From Gari tellinella (Eukaryota > Mollusca > Bivalvia > Cardiida > Psammobiidae): a stretch of 64,000 bases of DNA. The DNA lies in NCBI GenBank assembly GCA_922989275.2, contig OV277870.1, forward strand, positions 41,536,356-41,600,355, read 5' to 3'. The notes under the pieces were generated by a model. That model ran no database searches. It was not told the DNA's origin and saw nothing but the letters and a program-made list of their open reading frames with translations. Both the position numbers and the translations under genes were made by a program. The stretch's first letter is position 1. Each line of letters starts with the position of its first letter. Shown here one piece after another: positions 1-12,300 of the stretch.

Positions 1-38
1 AACGCGTTTATTTGGAAAATAGTAATCTTCTCTATTGT
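1..38. mobile_element. Family A MITE, right-end fragment
   Basis: The window opens inside a degraded right end of the family A element: an AACGCGTTTAT block, a diverged GGGAAAGAATAAC-like block and a diverged TCTCCACTGTA-like end. The rest lies outside the window. Confidence 0.5.
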
Positions 39-233
39 ATTTTATATGACCTCAAAATCAGTTCCGTGTTGTTTGTTTAACCCATTTGAATCACTCGTCA
101 GATTAAAAAAGATAACATATGACCGTATCAAAATATTTTCACTCATGACCTTATTTGTCCCTTTTCATAAAATTGTATCGCCTGCGTTCACCCATTTGTT
201 TTACAGTTGACGTCTGCTACTGTTCTTAATATT

Positions 234-466
234 TTAACCCATTTACGACCAGTGGATTCTTCCATGTTTTGTATATTGGATAAGTCCATTTTTTTTTATC
301 AAAGGGATGCCTGGTCAAAATTTTCTTTTTCACTTTGTTTTATATTGAATTTCCTATCAGCAAACAGTGTAGACTCTGATCAGACGCCGCATAATGCGGC
401 GTCTGATCAGAGTCTACACTGTTTGCCTATGTCCCATATATGGGGTCGTGGGCACAAATGGGTTAA
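234..466. mobile_element. Family I MITE (233 bp) with central palindrome
   Basis: The ends are TTAACCCATTT and AAATGGGTTAA, an 11-bp terminal inverted repeat. A near-perfect palindrome sits at 360-426 with arms containing GTAGACTCTGATCAGACGCC and a CATAATG centre. The same element recurs inverted at 1880-2108 and, split by an insertion, at 7565-8610. No transposase is encoded, so it is non-autonomous. Confidence 0.8.
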
Positions 467-704
467 GCAATTTTTGCTTAAGAAATCTAAACATTTGGAT
501 CAAACAGTTTGAATCCAGAACACATGCGGCGTCTTGTCTGGATCAAAGTTGTTTGCAAATTTAAGTAAAATCGCGTCTAGCAGGCGAAGAGTTAATATAG
601 GATACTAGAAATACAGAAAGTTTCTTTAGAAACACACAATTAAATTGCATTGCCCTGCATATGGCTGCAGCCTACCACAATACGAGTAAATACAAGTTCA
701 TGAA

Positions 705-931
705 CAGCGGAGAAAACATTCTTTCCCGTTTAAAGGCAAACGAAACGCAAACGCAACACACTTACGTAGGAAAGGACACTTTTTTTTAAAGTTCTGAATA
801 CTTATGTTTATTTGAGTCGCAAACAGATTGGAGCCTGATCAGTCGCCGGGTTACCCGGTAACTGTTTGCACTGGACATATTAGTTAAAGCGTAAACACGT
901 TTACTGGGAAAGAACAACGTCTTTTTCGCTG
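705..931 (+). mobile_element. Family A MITE, degraded copy
   Basis: Starts CAGCGGAGAAAACATTC and ends near GGGAAAGAACAACG...CGCTG followed by TA. The inner AAACGCAAACG blocks and the GGAGCCTGATC palindrome arm remain, but both ends carry many substitutions. An old copy. Confidence 0.6.
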
Positions 932-1171
932 TATACTGTCTTTTGAGCTGCCCCTTAATACAAGTTTGAATAACAATCTAAATATTTTTTCAAGCACTAA
1001 TATTTTGGTAAACGATTTCATTATGTCAGGATTAAAAAATCTGATCTGTATTTCATAATATCGAAATCTGGTACATAACCCCGTCATGTTTGAACAAGCC
1101 TTTCGAAAACGAATTAAGTAAATCAGTTTATAAAATTCATTAACGGTAGTGATATATTTTGTTTTAAATTT

Positions 1172-1400
1172 TAGTGGAGAAGTCGTTATTCTTTCCCAAA
1201 ATAAACGCGTTCATGGACACTAAAATCATTATTTCTGTTGTAAGCAGTTCGGAACCTGATTAGACGTCGGGTGACCCGGCTTCTGATCAAGATCCAAACT
1301 GTTTGCCACTCTGATTAAAACAATTTTTTTCTACATTTTATTGAATTTCCTTATATTTCGTTTGCGTTTGAACGGGTAAGAACGACGTATTCTCCTCTGT
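1172..1400 (-). mobile_element. Family A MITE, degraded copy
   Basis: The left end AGTGGAGAAGTCGTTATTC and the right end GGGTAAGAACGACG...TTCTCCTCTG match family A with substitutions. A diverged palindrome (GGAACCTGATTAGACG) occupies 1245-1310. Confidence 0.55.
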
Positions 1401-1428
1401 GTGAAACTCTTACTATATTCGACACTTA

Positions 1429-1675
1429 CAGTGGAGAATGTGTTATTCTTTCCCAATAAACGCGTTTACATTAAAACTATTATTTACAGTGCAAACAGTT
1501 TGGAGCCAGATCAGACGCCGGGTAACCCGGCGCCTGATCAGGCTTCAAACTGTTTGCCACCAAGATAAACATGAATTATCAGAATTGTCCTAAAGTTGTA
1601 CTTTTCTACGTTTTAGTGCGTTGCGTTTGCGTACGTTTGCGTTTAAACGGGAAAAGAATAACAGATTCTCCACTG
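1429..1675 (-). mobile_element. Family A MITE, intact, TA target duplication
   Basis: Begins CAGTGGAGAATGTGTTATTC and ends with the inverted CAGATTCTCCACTG, directly flanked by TA on both sides (1427-1428 and 1676-1677). The central palindrome has GGAGCC...GGCTTC stems and a GGGTAACCC core. The TA duplication and about 25-bp TIR point to mobilisation by a Tc1/mariner-type transposase, an inference from the target site. Confidence 0.85.
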
Positions 1676-1879
1676 TAACACCATTCTTTCTGTGAGACAC
1701 GTAACCGAGATCCCGATATGAGTTCGTTCTTAAAGTGGTGTAAAACTCCCCAACCAACCCAAAACACACATTGTAAAAACACAGCACCAAGCGAAATGTC
1801 GAGCCTGCTTAGAGTCTGCACTGTTTGCAATGGTTAAACAAAATGTAGCCCCACCAGACTATGACTTTCGGATGAGACT

Positions 1880-2108
1880 TTAACCCAATTTGTGCCCACG
1901 ATCACATATATGGGACAGAGGCAAACAGTGTAGACTCTGATCAGACGCTGCATTATGCGGCGTCTGATCAGAGTCTACACTGTTTACATATAGGAATTTC
2001 AATATAAAACGAAATGAAAATGAAAATTTTGACCAGGCATCCCTTGATAAAAAAAATGGACTATTCCAAACATTAAAATGGAAGAATCCACTGGGCGTAA
2101 AGAGTTAA
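1880..2108. mobile_element. Family I MITE, inverted copy
   Basis: Inverted relative to the copy at 234-466: starts TTAACCCAATTTGTGCCC, ends near GGGCGTAAAGAGTTAA. The palindrome is at 1921-1986, and the right half shares the block AAAATTTTGACCAGGC. Confidence 0.75.
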
Positions 2109-2122
2109 ACAGGCCCCATGTA

Positions 2123-2368
2123 CAGTGGAGAATCTGTTATTCTTTCCCGTTTAAACGCAAACGTACGCAAACGCAAAGCACTAAAACGTAGAAAAGAACA
2201 ACTTTTGGACAATTCTTATATTTCACGTTTATCATTGTGGCAAATAGTTTGGAGCCTGATCAGACGCCGGGTTACCCGGCGTCTGATCTGGCTCCAAACT
2301 GTTTGCACTGGAAATAATAGTTTTAGCGTAAACGCGTTTATTGGGAAAGAATAACAGATTCTCCACTG
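2123..2368 (+). mobile_element. Family A MITE, intact, 246 bp
   Basis: CAGTGGAGAATCTGTTATTC at the left end and its inverted form at the right, flanked by TA (2121-2122, 2369-2370). The central palindrome has a GGGTTACCC core and GGAGCC/GGCTCC stems. This is close to the consensus of the copies in this window. Confidence 0.88.
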
Positions 2369-2989
2369 TACATGTATCAGTGTTATACACTTGGTATGCA
2401 AAAGAATACAGAGCTCTATCGAAAAAGATCAGGGCATCGCCCGGGTTCCTCTCTATTCGTTTCCCTCTTTCTGTGGCGTCCATATACGTCACATAGTTGG
2501 CAGAAACAAACGTAAATCAAAACAAACAAACAAAATGCTATTTATTCCGACAAGTGACAAACACGGTACATGTACATTAGATCAAGATCAGCAACCGCAT
2601 TTTCAACCCGGTGACTGACCTGGAACTTTAATATTTGACATATCCAACAGTTATGTCTTGATCGAACTTGAACAAAATAAAGACTGAATAAAAATAAAGT
2701 TATCGTGCTTGCTAAACGTGCCCTTAGAGTAAAATCCACTTACAATAAGTTCACACTGGATTATACATGCACTAAGAATAAAGTCGCCTTGTTATCAGAA
2801 TAAAGTTCAGACTTAATGCACGTGCAATAAGACTGAACTCCACGTGAGAAACGAAACATAGACCACGTGCAGATAAGACGTAAGTTCACTTGCAACAAGA
2901 CTTAAAGTCTTTCTCAGTCCATTGATGGACTATCCCCCCATTGTACTGGATAGGTGAGAAAAGGCATGCAGCTAATGTATACCAATCTC
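2369..2989. other. No recognised gene; possible upstream region of ureG
   Basis: No convincing exon or known repeat. Short motifs recur (AATAAAGT, CACGTG-like words, AAGTTCAC) at 2680-2900 without a clear period. The missing first ureG exon could lie here, but no ATG plus donor could be chosen. Confidence 0.4.
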
Positions 2990-3185
2990 AGTTTACCTGG
3001 TGAGGCCCAGATTATACTCATACTCTAGTGCTTTTCAATTGTTATTTCTAACCAATCTATCAAATATAAAGGTCGGGTCTCACACAAGACGCTTCAATGG
3101 TTCAATATGCACAAGACCCACGCTTTTTGCAAGGAAATTGTCTGGCAAGGCGTTATGACCAAAAGGTCGTCAGGAGATGTCTTTA
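2990..3185 (+). repeat. Dispersed repeat, second copy at 57895-58110
   Basis: Shared blocks in the same order with 57895-58110: GAGGCCC, a TTTTTCAAT-like block, TAACCAA.CTATCAAATAT, GGGTCTCACACAAGACGC (GGCCTCACATGAGACGC in the other copy), and a final GATGTCTTTAA. The copy ends about 45 bp before the first visible ureG exon. Nature unknown. Confidence 0.6.
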
Positions 3186-3231
3186 AGTCTACGAGCGATA
3201 ACACTAAAGTGCACGTTTTTTATTTTGACAG

Positions 3232-3377
3232 CTGGGTTCGTGGGTCAGACAGGAAATGGCCATTCTCATAGTCATTCCAATGGCGGACACGAGCACGGTC
3301 ACACGCACGAGGTACTGGACAGTCCAGGGACGTTTACTGACCGGGACAGGCCGATCTACAGGGCAGACTGGCAACAG
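3232..3377 (+). CDS. ureG: ureG visible exon 1, His-rich segment
   Basis: Preceded by TTTTTATTTTGACAG and followed by GTATAG. Encodes the His-rich stretch and the start of the globular part ([22 protein letters not shown]). The 3' end is phase 0. The 5' boundary is the least certain of the gene because AG dinucleotides at 3246 and 3250 could also serve. Confidence 0.8.
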
Positions 3378-6300
3378 GTATAGTTTTGCCGTACCAATCA
3401 CGAAAAAAATCCCCCCCCCCCAAACAAAACTTATTGATAGTTTTACGCGGCGTCTGATCAGGATCCAAATTGTTTGCAATAAACATACTCTGGATAAGGT
3501 AGTGAAGGGGCAAAGACATATGGCTTCTACATATTGTTTTATTTCTTTCCCATTACTTTAACTCTTTGGCCGCTGAAACTTCAAATGGACAATTCAAGTT
3601 TCAAATTGAGTCTTGTCCATTTTTGAATATTAGTTGTTTTGGACAATATATTGCAAACATTATGGAAAGTGCAGACCCTGGTTAGTGAGTTCCTGTAAAC
3701 CTTAATTATATTCTTGACCTGCATTGTTGCATATGACAAGTGTACTATTCACAGGTACACTGTCTGTAAAGCGCTCCTATATGCATCACTAGGGTTAAGA
3801 GGTTTAATTCAGAACAAACGTAACAAAGTAAATATTTTTATCCGCCTTATTTCGCTATTACCGTTGTTCTATATTAAGGTACCATTTTCTTAAATTCTGT
3901 CACTTCAGGTTCTTTAAAAGGACAGATAAACACAGGATGCTAATATTTCTGATTTATTTTCACCCTGCTTTAAGACCCCGAATCCCAGTCTGTGCTTGAT
4001 TTGTCACAATAGCAGAGACCATCCATGAACAAATAACTGAATATAATATCACTAAATACAAGTTATAAGTCATTGCATAGTCACAATACCATTGTCGTCT
4101 GCTTTTATTTCTCAAGTTAAAATTTGAGGTACACGCATTTTGACTTCCGAAACATTGAATTGAGTGTCAAATAGTTTTGATCCTGGGCAGACGCCGCGTT
4201 ACGCGGCGTCTGATCAGGGTCAAAACTGTTTGAAATAACAATTGTACTTGCGGTAAGGATGTAGTTAATGTTTTTCCCTATTGTGTTTATGACAGAGGGC
4301 GTTCACAGTCGGTATCGGGGGTCCGGTAGGTTCTGGCAAGACTGCCCTGGTCCTGGCACTGTGTAGACACCTCCGAGACAGCCACAATGTGTGTGTCGTC
4401 ACCAACGATATATTTACCAGGTATAGTATTGCATACCCACTATTGACTTGTAGTTATAGTCCTGTCACTGTGTAGACACCTTAGAGACAGCCACAATGTG
4501 TGTGTCGTCACCAACGATATATTTACCAGGTATAGTATTGCATACCCACTATTGACTTGTAGTTATAGTCCTGTCACTGTGTAGACACCTTAGAGACAGT
4601 CACAATGTGTGTGTCGTCACCAACGATATATTTACAAGGTATAGTATTGCATACCCACTATTGACTTGTAGTTATAGTCATGTCACTGTGTATACACCTT
4701 AGAGACAGTCACAATGTGTGTGTCGTCACCAACGATATATTTACAAGGTATAGTATTGCCTGTCCATTGTTTACCTGTAGTTATAGTCCTGTCACTGTGT
4801 AGACACCTTAGAGACAGCCACAATGTGTGTGTCGTCACCAACGATATATTTACCAGGTATAGTATTGCATACCCACTATTGACTTGTAGTTATAGTCCTG
4901 TCACTGTGTAGACACCTTAGAGACAGTCACAATGTGTGTGTCGTCACCAACGATATATTTACAAGGTATAGTATTGCATACCCACTATTGACTTGTAGTT
5001 ATAGTCATGTCACTGTGTATACACCTTAGAGACAGTCACACTGTGTGTGTCGTCACCAACGATATATTTACAAGGTATAGCATCGCATACCCACTATTGA
5101 CTTGTAGTTATAGTCCTGTCACTGTGTAGACACCTTAGAGACAGCCACAATGTATGTATCGTCACCAACGATATATTTACCAGGTATAGTATTGCATACC
5201 CACTATTGACTTGTAGTTATATTCATGTCACTGTGTAGACACCTTAGAGACAGTCACAAAGTGTGTGTCGTCACCAACGATATATTTACATGGTACGGTA
5301 TTGCATACCCACTATTGACTTGTAGTTATAGTCCTCTCACTGTGTATACACCTTAGAGACAGTCACAATGTGTGTGTCGTCACCAACGATATATTTACAA
5401 GGTACGGTATTGCCTGTCCATTGTTTACCTGTAGTTATAGTCCTGGCACTGTGTAGACACCTTAGAGACAGCCACAATGTATGTGTCGTCACCAACGATA
5501 TATTTACAAGGTACGGTATTTAACTATTAGATGGCAGAATGCGTGACATTCAAATTGTCAACCCGATAAACAGAATGTCACCCTGAAGCGAAGCCGAGGG
5601 TGACATTCTTGTTTTCCGAGGGTTGACAATTTGAATGTCACGCAAACTGCCATCTAATATTTATTTTATTACACCGGGCTTATCGACCCTGGCTTTAGAA
5701 TCGTCTTGTTCGTATTTTATAAAATATGTTGTGAATACCAATCGCCATGCACGTAACGCGCGAAACGACGCCAAGAAACGACGTCACATTGTTCATATCA
5801 ACTCAACTCAAGAGAAGAGAAAATAGAGTGACGTCACAAAATAACATCATATAGCTGACAGTATTTTTTGAGAGTAGAGAAAAATAATATCATATAGAGT
5901 GACGTCACAAAAAGAGTATCATATAGCTGACAGTATTTTTAAGAATAGAGAAAAATAATATTTTATAGAGTGACGTCACAAAAAGAATATTATAAAGAGT
6001 GACAGTATATTCTTTGGAAAGATGTTAAAGGGACTCGCAACCGGATGGTGTACTTGTCAAAATAAAAATAAAATACTCAAATAAAAGCAAATTTGTGGCA
6101 TTATTTGGCTTCTGACATTAAAAAAATATGATCAGTCCAAAAAAGTCTCAAGAATCGTCACCGAATCTTAGATTTTTAGATATTTTCCATCGTTTTTCTA
6201 TACCGACTAGTAGACGGTATAGTTGTTGTTGTTGCTTCTCTACACGGGCTCAGACATAAACACGAGCCGAATTACGAAGTTGTATGCACTTTCGATGGCT

Positions 6301-9300
6301 ACACATTGAAATACGTTAAATCGATCCGAGATAAACGGATAGTTTCCGTGGTCCATTGGTCTAAGCGGTTTCCCCTATTTTGCCTTCTGTCCGCCAATGC
6401 CGGGCCCCGGGTTCGAATCCCACCAGAGACCAATATTTTTTTTTATTGAAATAAATTTTTTAAACAGAATTTCTTATCCTAAACTAATTCTTTACCATTT
6501 ATATAAGCGTTTGACACATATTTACAAATTACTATTTTTAATGCACCATCTGGTTGCGAGTCGCTTTAAAGACATGCACAATGTTTAATTATGGTCTATG
6601 GGAGAGTAACATTGTAACACAAAGCGAGGTGTAATAATATTACATACCCACAATTGACTTGTAGTCACAGTCATCTTATTCACCGTTATACATGTATTAG
6701 AATATCATAGGCGACCAGTTGGTAAAGAAGTTACATGTAGTTATGTTTTACAATAGCTAAAAAAGTATATAAATATGTAATTGAGTTGATCATTGAAGTA
6801 AAAAACTTTTTGCCACTAAGATTAAAATGGTGAGCAAGATTTTCAAAAAATTGTCATATTCTCCATTTTATTGTATTGTCTTTTTGTTTCGATTAATTAA
6901 ATGGAAAAAAAATATCCCCCCTCTGGATTATGAGATACATAATTGGGCCGTGCCGTGACGAAACCTGCCTTATTGCATTGCAAACATTGTAGATCAAGTC
7001 CAGCCACCGCGTCAAAGACGCGGTGGCTGGTCTTGATCTACACTGTTTGACACCCACATGCATCTAACGCGTTGTATTTAGCAGTATTATAAACGGTATT
7101 TGGCAGTGTAGACCATACTAAGTTTACAACGGTGTTTGGTATATACAATGTTGCAAGGTTTTGTCATGTCACAGCTCGTTTTTATTTTATATAGGGAGGA
7201 CTGGGAGTTTTTAGTGCGCAACAAAGCCCTACCAGAAGAACGCATGCGATCAGTTGAGACTGGGGGGTGTCCTCATGCTGCAATAAGGGAGGTAAGTATG
7301 CACTTCCATAATTTCAAATGTCATTATCATCTCCCCTACATACACTGTCTATGTACAAGGAAATAATGTTGATTGTGATTTGGTCTAGATGAATATTAAA
7401 CCATAAAAACCTCGCTATTATGACCACCAAAATGAAGGCTAATTGATGATAAAACAGCCTCCTGATTTACTGTCTATAAGCTGTTGTTAGCGCAAAATAA
7501 GCCACGTTGCTCGAGTAAAGACTCTCTGAAATGAAATATAAAAGAACCAATGGAAATGCAATTGTTAATCCATTTACGCCCAGTGGATTATTTCATGTTT
7601 ATATATTGGATTAGTCCTTTTTTGGCCGGATTGAAAATGCGGTCTATAGATTGGCGAATGCCGTCCGTCCGTCTGTCTGTCCGTCCGTCCTCACTTTGGT
7701 TGACCTTTTTGTTAGTGTCAGTTTTAGCCAAGCTTAATTCCTACAGCAACCAAATTTGGCATGTACAGTTGTAGTGAGGTCAGCATCACATACCGTGGGT
7801 AACTAGGTCACTGTGACCTAGATTTCACGGTCCAATGACTTAGAGAGTTCTTGGTTAACCTTTTCGTTTGCGTCTTGGTTTACCTTTTTGTAAGTGTCAG
7901 TTTAAATCAAAGTTTAAGTCCTACAGCAACCAAATTTGGCATGTACAGTTGTAGTGAGGTCATCATCACCTGCCGTGGGTAACTAGGTCACTGTGACCTA
8001 GATTTCACGGTCTAATGACTTAGAGAATTCTTGGTTAACCTTTTCGTTGCGCTTTGGTTTACCTTTTTGTTAGTGTCAGTTTTAGCCAAAGCTTGAGCCC
8101 TACAGCAACCAAATTTGGCATGTACAGTTGTAGTGATGTCATCATCACATGCTGTGGGTAAATAGGTCACTGTGACCTAGATTTCACGGTCCAACGACTT
8201 AGAGAACTCTTGGTTAACCTTTTTGTAAGTGTCAGTTTTAGTTAAAGTTTAAGTCCTACAGCAACCAAATTTGGCATGTACAGTTGTAGTGAGGTCATCA
8301 TCACATGCCGTGGGTAAATAGGTCACTGTGACCTAGATTTCACGGTCCAATGACTTAGAGAATTCTTGGTTAACCTTTTGGTTTGCATTTTGGTTTACCT
8401 TTTTGTAAGTGTCAGTTTTAGGCAAAGTTTAAGTCCTACAGCAACCAAATTTAGCATGTACAGTTGTAGTGAGGTCATCATCACATGCCATGGGTAACTA
8501 TATTATATTATATGCAAAGCAAAAGTGCAGACAATCCGGCCATACCGACATTGGCGGTTTCTCGTTTTATCAAAGGGAAGCCTTGTCAAAATTTTAGAAA
8601 AGGACAAATGTTTGACAAATCTGAATACTCATTTTAATCTGAATGGCAAGTAGTTTGAAGCCTGCTCAGACGCCGGGTATAAGGCGTTTTATCTGGATAC
8701 ATGCTGTTTGTAATGGCAATAATAGATTAAGCATAAACGCGTTTATTGGGAAGGAATAAAGTATTTTCCACTGCAACAAACTTTGTGGGTCCGTGTGTGC
8801 GTCCGTCTGTATGTTTGACTGTCTAAGCGATCGCCTGTTTGTCTGTCCGTAAACAGAAATTTATATTTCCTACTCCTCACAGGTTTATCCATGAATATTG
8901 ATAAAACTTTACACATACATTATGATCTTGTGTCTCTGCGAATGTTGTTAGGGTTCTTTTCACTTTAGTCCTGATCTTTTTGCCTAAAATCTTTCTTTGA
9001 GTTACATCGCATGAAAAATCTGACGGAATATACAGGAAAAGCTTTGTTGAGCCGAATTATTCACACTACGAATTCTTCACACCTGTGAGGAATTCGTAGG
9101 AATTTCAAACGAATATGTCACACATGTGTGAATAATTCGTACTGACTCTCAGCCCCCCCCCCCCCCCCCCCCTGACAGTAGATACGAATTCTTCACATGT
9201 CGAATTCTTTTAAAAACGAATGTAAAAAATTTGTGCATACGAAAACCTCACACTTTCCAAAAAGCTTTTAGCCACCCAGATGGATACGGGGACATATTAG

Positions 9301-12300
9301 GTTTGCTTTACTTGATAGAGGTCTTATATTTCACATAATGACAAAACATATGTACTAGACTGCCTGTTTAAATGATAAAATGTCAAGGTCACACGGTGAG
9401 AAATGTCACATTTTTCAGCACTCGATATAATTAATTATAGACATATAAAACTGAAAAATATCATGGTAATAATAGCACTTTGGTGACCATATAATTTACT
9501 CGATTCCGTCGTATCGGATATTATTCGGTCCGTCTGTAAGAACTTTATAAATGTATGGACCGGTTTCTGTGTCACCAGCTGAAGGCAAAGATGACACGTC
9601 GGGGTCGGTCACTCTTCCGTAGTCTATCTGTCCGATCGTCCGACTGTCATGGTTTTGTTTTTTACTCTAACGCCTGTTCCACTGAAGTTTTTAAGCTGAA
9701 ATTTCATTTAAAGAGTTTAGTGAGTAGACGTGTATTGCAAAGTTCATAATTATTGTATCAACACCGTGAGAGGTATTCCCCTTTCTACATTTTTCCGGGA
9801 GATTCTGCCATTCCGAAGCTTTTGAAATTAAATTTTATTAAGGACTATCGCGGCAGTTTTTTCGAATTTTCAAACCATTCAGATTTTTTTTCAAATTCTA
9901 AATATTGCTTGTATATACCATGTTGTGCAAAAATATGAAATACAAATAGGGAGTCCCCGAACTGGTTCTTTTCTTAATAGCTTGGTGGGTTTTTTTTTGG
10001 TAAACCCCTAATTATTCACACAGACACGTGCTTTTTTTTGTTGACGATTAAACAGTGGATTTAGACACATTCTAGAATTTAAAAGTGGTTAACATATATC
10101 ATTTATAGATAACCCTATATGTAACTGGATTGACATGCGTTACTCTTTATGCAGACATTTTTATTTTGTAGAAAAAATAGTTCGGGTACCTATAATTTTT
10201 ATTAGAGATTTCAGTAAATTAATGCTTTATCAATATTTGGGAAAATTTTGTCAAAATCTGAATGTAAGAACTGTAGGAGAAAAACCTTTTTGATGTGTTC
10301 CCTTTATTGAGGAATAATATGTTGTTTCCATGTTTTTATTGGTACTTGCTCCTATTATTTTCTATTTTGTGAAAACATATGAAAAATCCAACATTTAAGG
10401 AAAATTACAACGCTGAAGAGGGGATTTCTGAGATTTTATGATCAAAAGCACGTGTCAAGAAAGTTATTAAGAAAAGAACAAGTCCGGGGACTCCTTATTT
10501 TTATTTCATATTTCTGCACAACAGGATATATACTAGCAATATGAAAATTTAAAAAAAAAAAATATATATTTTGAAAATTCGAACAAACTGCCGCGATAGT
10601 CCTTAAATACCGGACGGGCAACGGTTTTAAGACGGGCGACCATCATCGCCCGATATTGGTTATCATGGGTTTAATATATGAATGAGGTTTATAAAGACGC
10701 GCTGATCTCACTTCTTTGTTATGTTGCTCACTTTCTTACATGGAACCATACTACCGATTGCCTTATCGTGTAGTCCACATCATGGGCATTCAGAAATAAC
10801 GTGCAATACTGTGGGAGACCGAAAGGAAACCGGTGTTATCCGATTGCCAGACGGGCGCCGTCGTAAAGACGAAATGTGTCCCCCTCTAAAGAGTGACACA
10901 TGAGGACAATTTTTGATGTAGAAAACTATCCTTGGGACTTGCTTTGGCATAATACATGTAAAATGACCCGGGAGGTTAATTTTCTGAGTCAAAAAATGTC
11001 CCGGGGTCACAATTCTGAGTGGTGGGGACACTTTTCGTCATTACACCGGCCGGTATAGGATAGGCAAAAGCCGGATGGAGACGGCCTTGCCCGACCTCTG
11101 ACACGCTTGTATACTTTTGTATATTTGGTCAAAAGCTTTCTCGGGTCCGATCGACGTGTAAGGTGCCCGGAATCGACCGATTTTAAATCGATGTCGTTTC
11201 GATGACCGTCGTTGAAACTAGCTTTTAACTCCACTTTAAAATCCAACCGAGACCAAGAATTCTGAGTTCATACTATGTTAACAGTATTTCAGTTATATCT
11301 CGACATAAAGCTAATTGCAGATGGGAGAATAAACCGGATGCACGTCATAAACTGTATCAGGTAAAAATTTGCATCTGGGTAAAAGCACCGAATTTCCGAT
11401 AGCCAGCTTGAAGGCTTCTCCAAATGAAAAAGCCCGAGTGTTCAGATTAGGATTCGAACCAACAGCAGTAAGGAGCTAAGTGAGTGTAAGTCATAGTCAC
11501 TATGAGCACTGGACCACGGCCACGGGTCCCATCCCTCCCAATCCCGTTAAGAATACCAACAATCTACCAGCATTCGGCAACATGTCGGTCGTTGGCCTAT
11601 TATGTATCTAAGGAAGCGGGGAACTAAGCATAAACTCAACGGGACTTAAGTTTGATCATGGGATAAAAAGGGCTGCACTTATCCACAGATAATTCTTCGG
11701 ATTTAGGTCGGCTGTTTAAGAGCATTTTTGATCAAATCGTAAAAACTGTATGTAAAAGGGTGGATAACACAGTTTTAGCGCACCCGCTTCTTAACAATGC
11801 ATCCCGAGTTCGATCCCGGGTCGTGACAGTACGTGAGAGGGTCGCCTGTCCGAAGACGTTGGTTTTCCCTAGTACTCTAGTGTCATCCCACAATACGACG
11901 CAATACACCATCTTTTGCGCTATGTTAAGTGGTTTGCCTAAGTTGTTAGAACTTGTTTCATAAAGAAATGTTAAACGGAAGGTGATGTGTGAAGAATTCG
12001 TAGGTACCAACAGGTCGTTTAAAAAGGGGGTACGGAAATCTCACACTGCCATTGTGTGACATATTCGTACGAAATATTCACACATTGGTCACACGAGTGG
12101 AAGAATTCGAACGAATTCTTCACACGTCTGATTACGGTGTGAGGAATTCGTAGTGTGAAGAATTCGGCTCAACAAAGCTCTCTATTATGACAAACTGAAA
12201 ATAAAGCTAACTGACTGCATAAAGGCAGGTGACTGCGTAAAGCAAGGTGGATATAAAATATACTAGGCCAAACTGCCAACGCAATACCTCCGAGTTCCCT

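Larger units (their letters stand above)
5521..6635. mobile_element. Composite insertion (about 1.1 kb) into the ureG exon-repeat array
   Basis: The 109-bp unit is interrupted after GGTACGGTATT (5520) and resumes at 6636 (ATACCCACAATTGACTTGTAG). The insert has short inverted ends (ATTACACC near 5666, GGTGTAAT near 6629) and contains a hairpin element, CRE-containing repeats and a TTAA-flanked MITE. Confidence 0.6.
9040..12179. mobile_element. 3.1-kb element with inverted ends and clustered GAATTCTTCACAC motifs
   Basis: AGCTTTGTTGAGCCGAATT (9040-9058) is repeated inverted at 12161-12179 without mismatch. Both ends carry subterminal copies, in both orientations, of GAATTCTTCACAC-like words (9066-9145, 9185-9210; 11988-12165), which could be transposase-binding sites. 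No transposase frame is visible. The interior has been invaded by a TTAA element and two tRNA-derived repeats. Confidence 0.75.

Noticed and set aside
3177..3231. ureG start at ATG 3177
   Set aside because: Open in frame, but the peptide is unlike UreG N-termini and overlaps a dispersed repeat; the pyrimidine tract and AG before 3232 look like a splice acceptor. Kept only as an alternative.
4351..5520. Regular spacing suggested a CRISPR-like array
   Set aside because: There are no unique spacers; the whole 109-bp unit repeats and derives from ureG exon 2. The DNA is animal.
6342..6432. Functional tRNA gene
   Set aside because: Acceptor stem mispaired, no clear anticodon arm, and the sequence moves with a MITE. 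Same for 46790-46878, 58509-58598 and 59425-59740.
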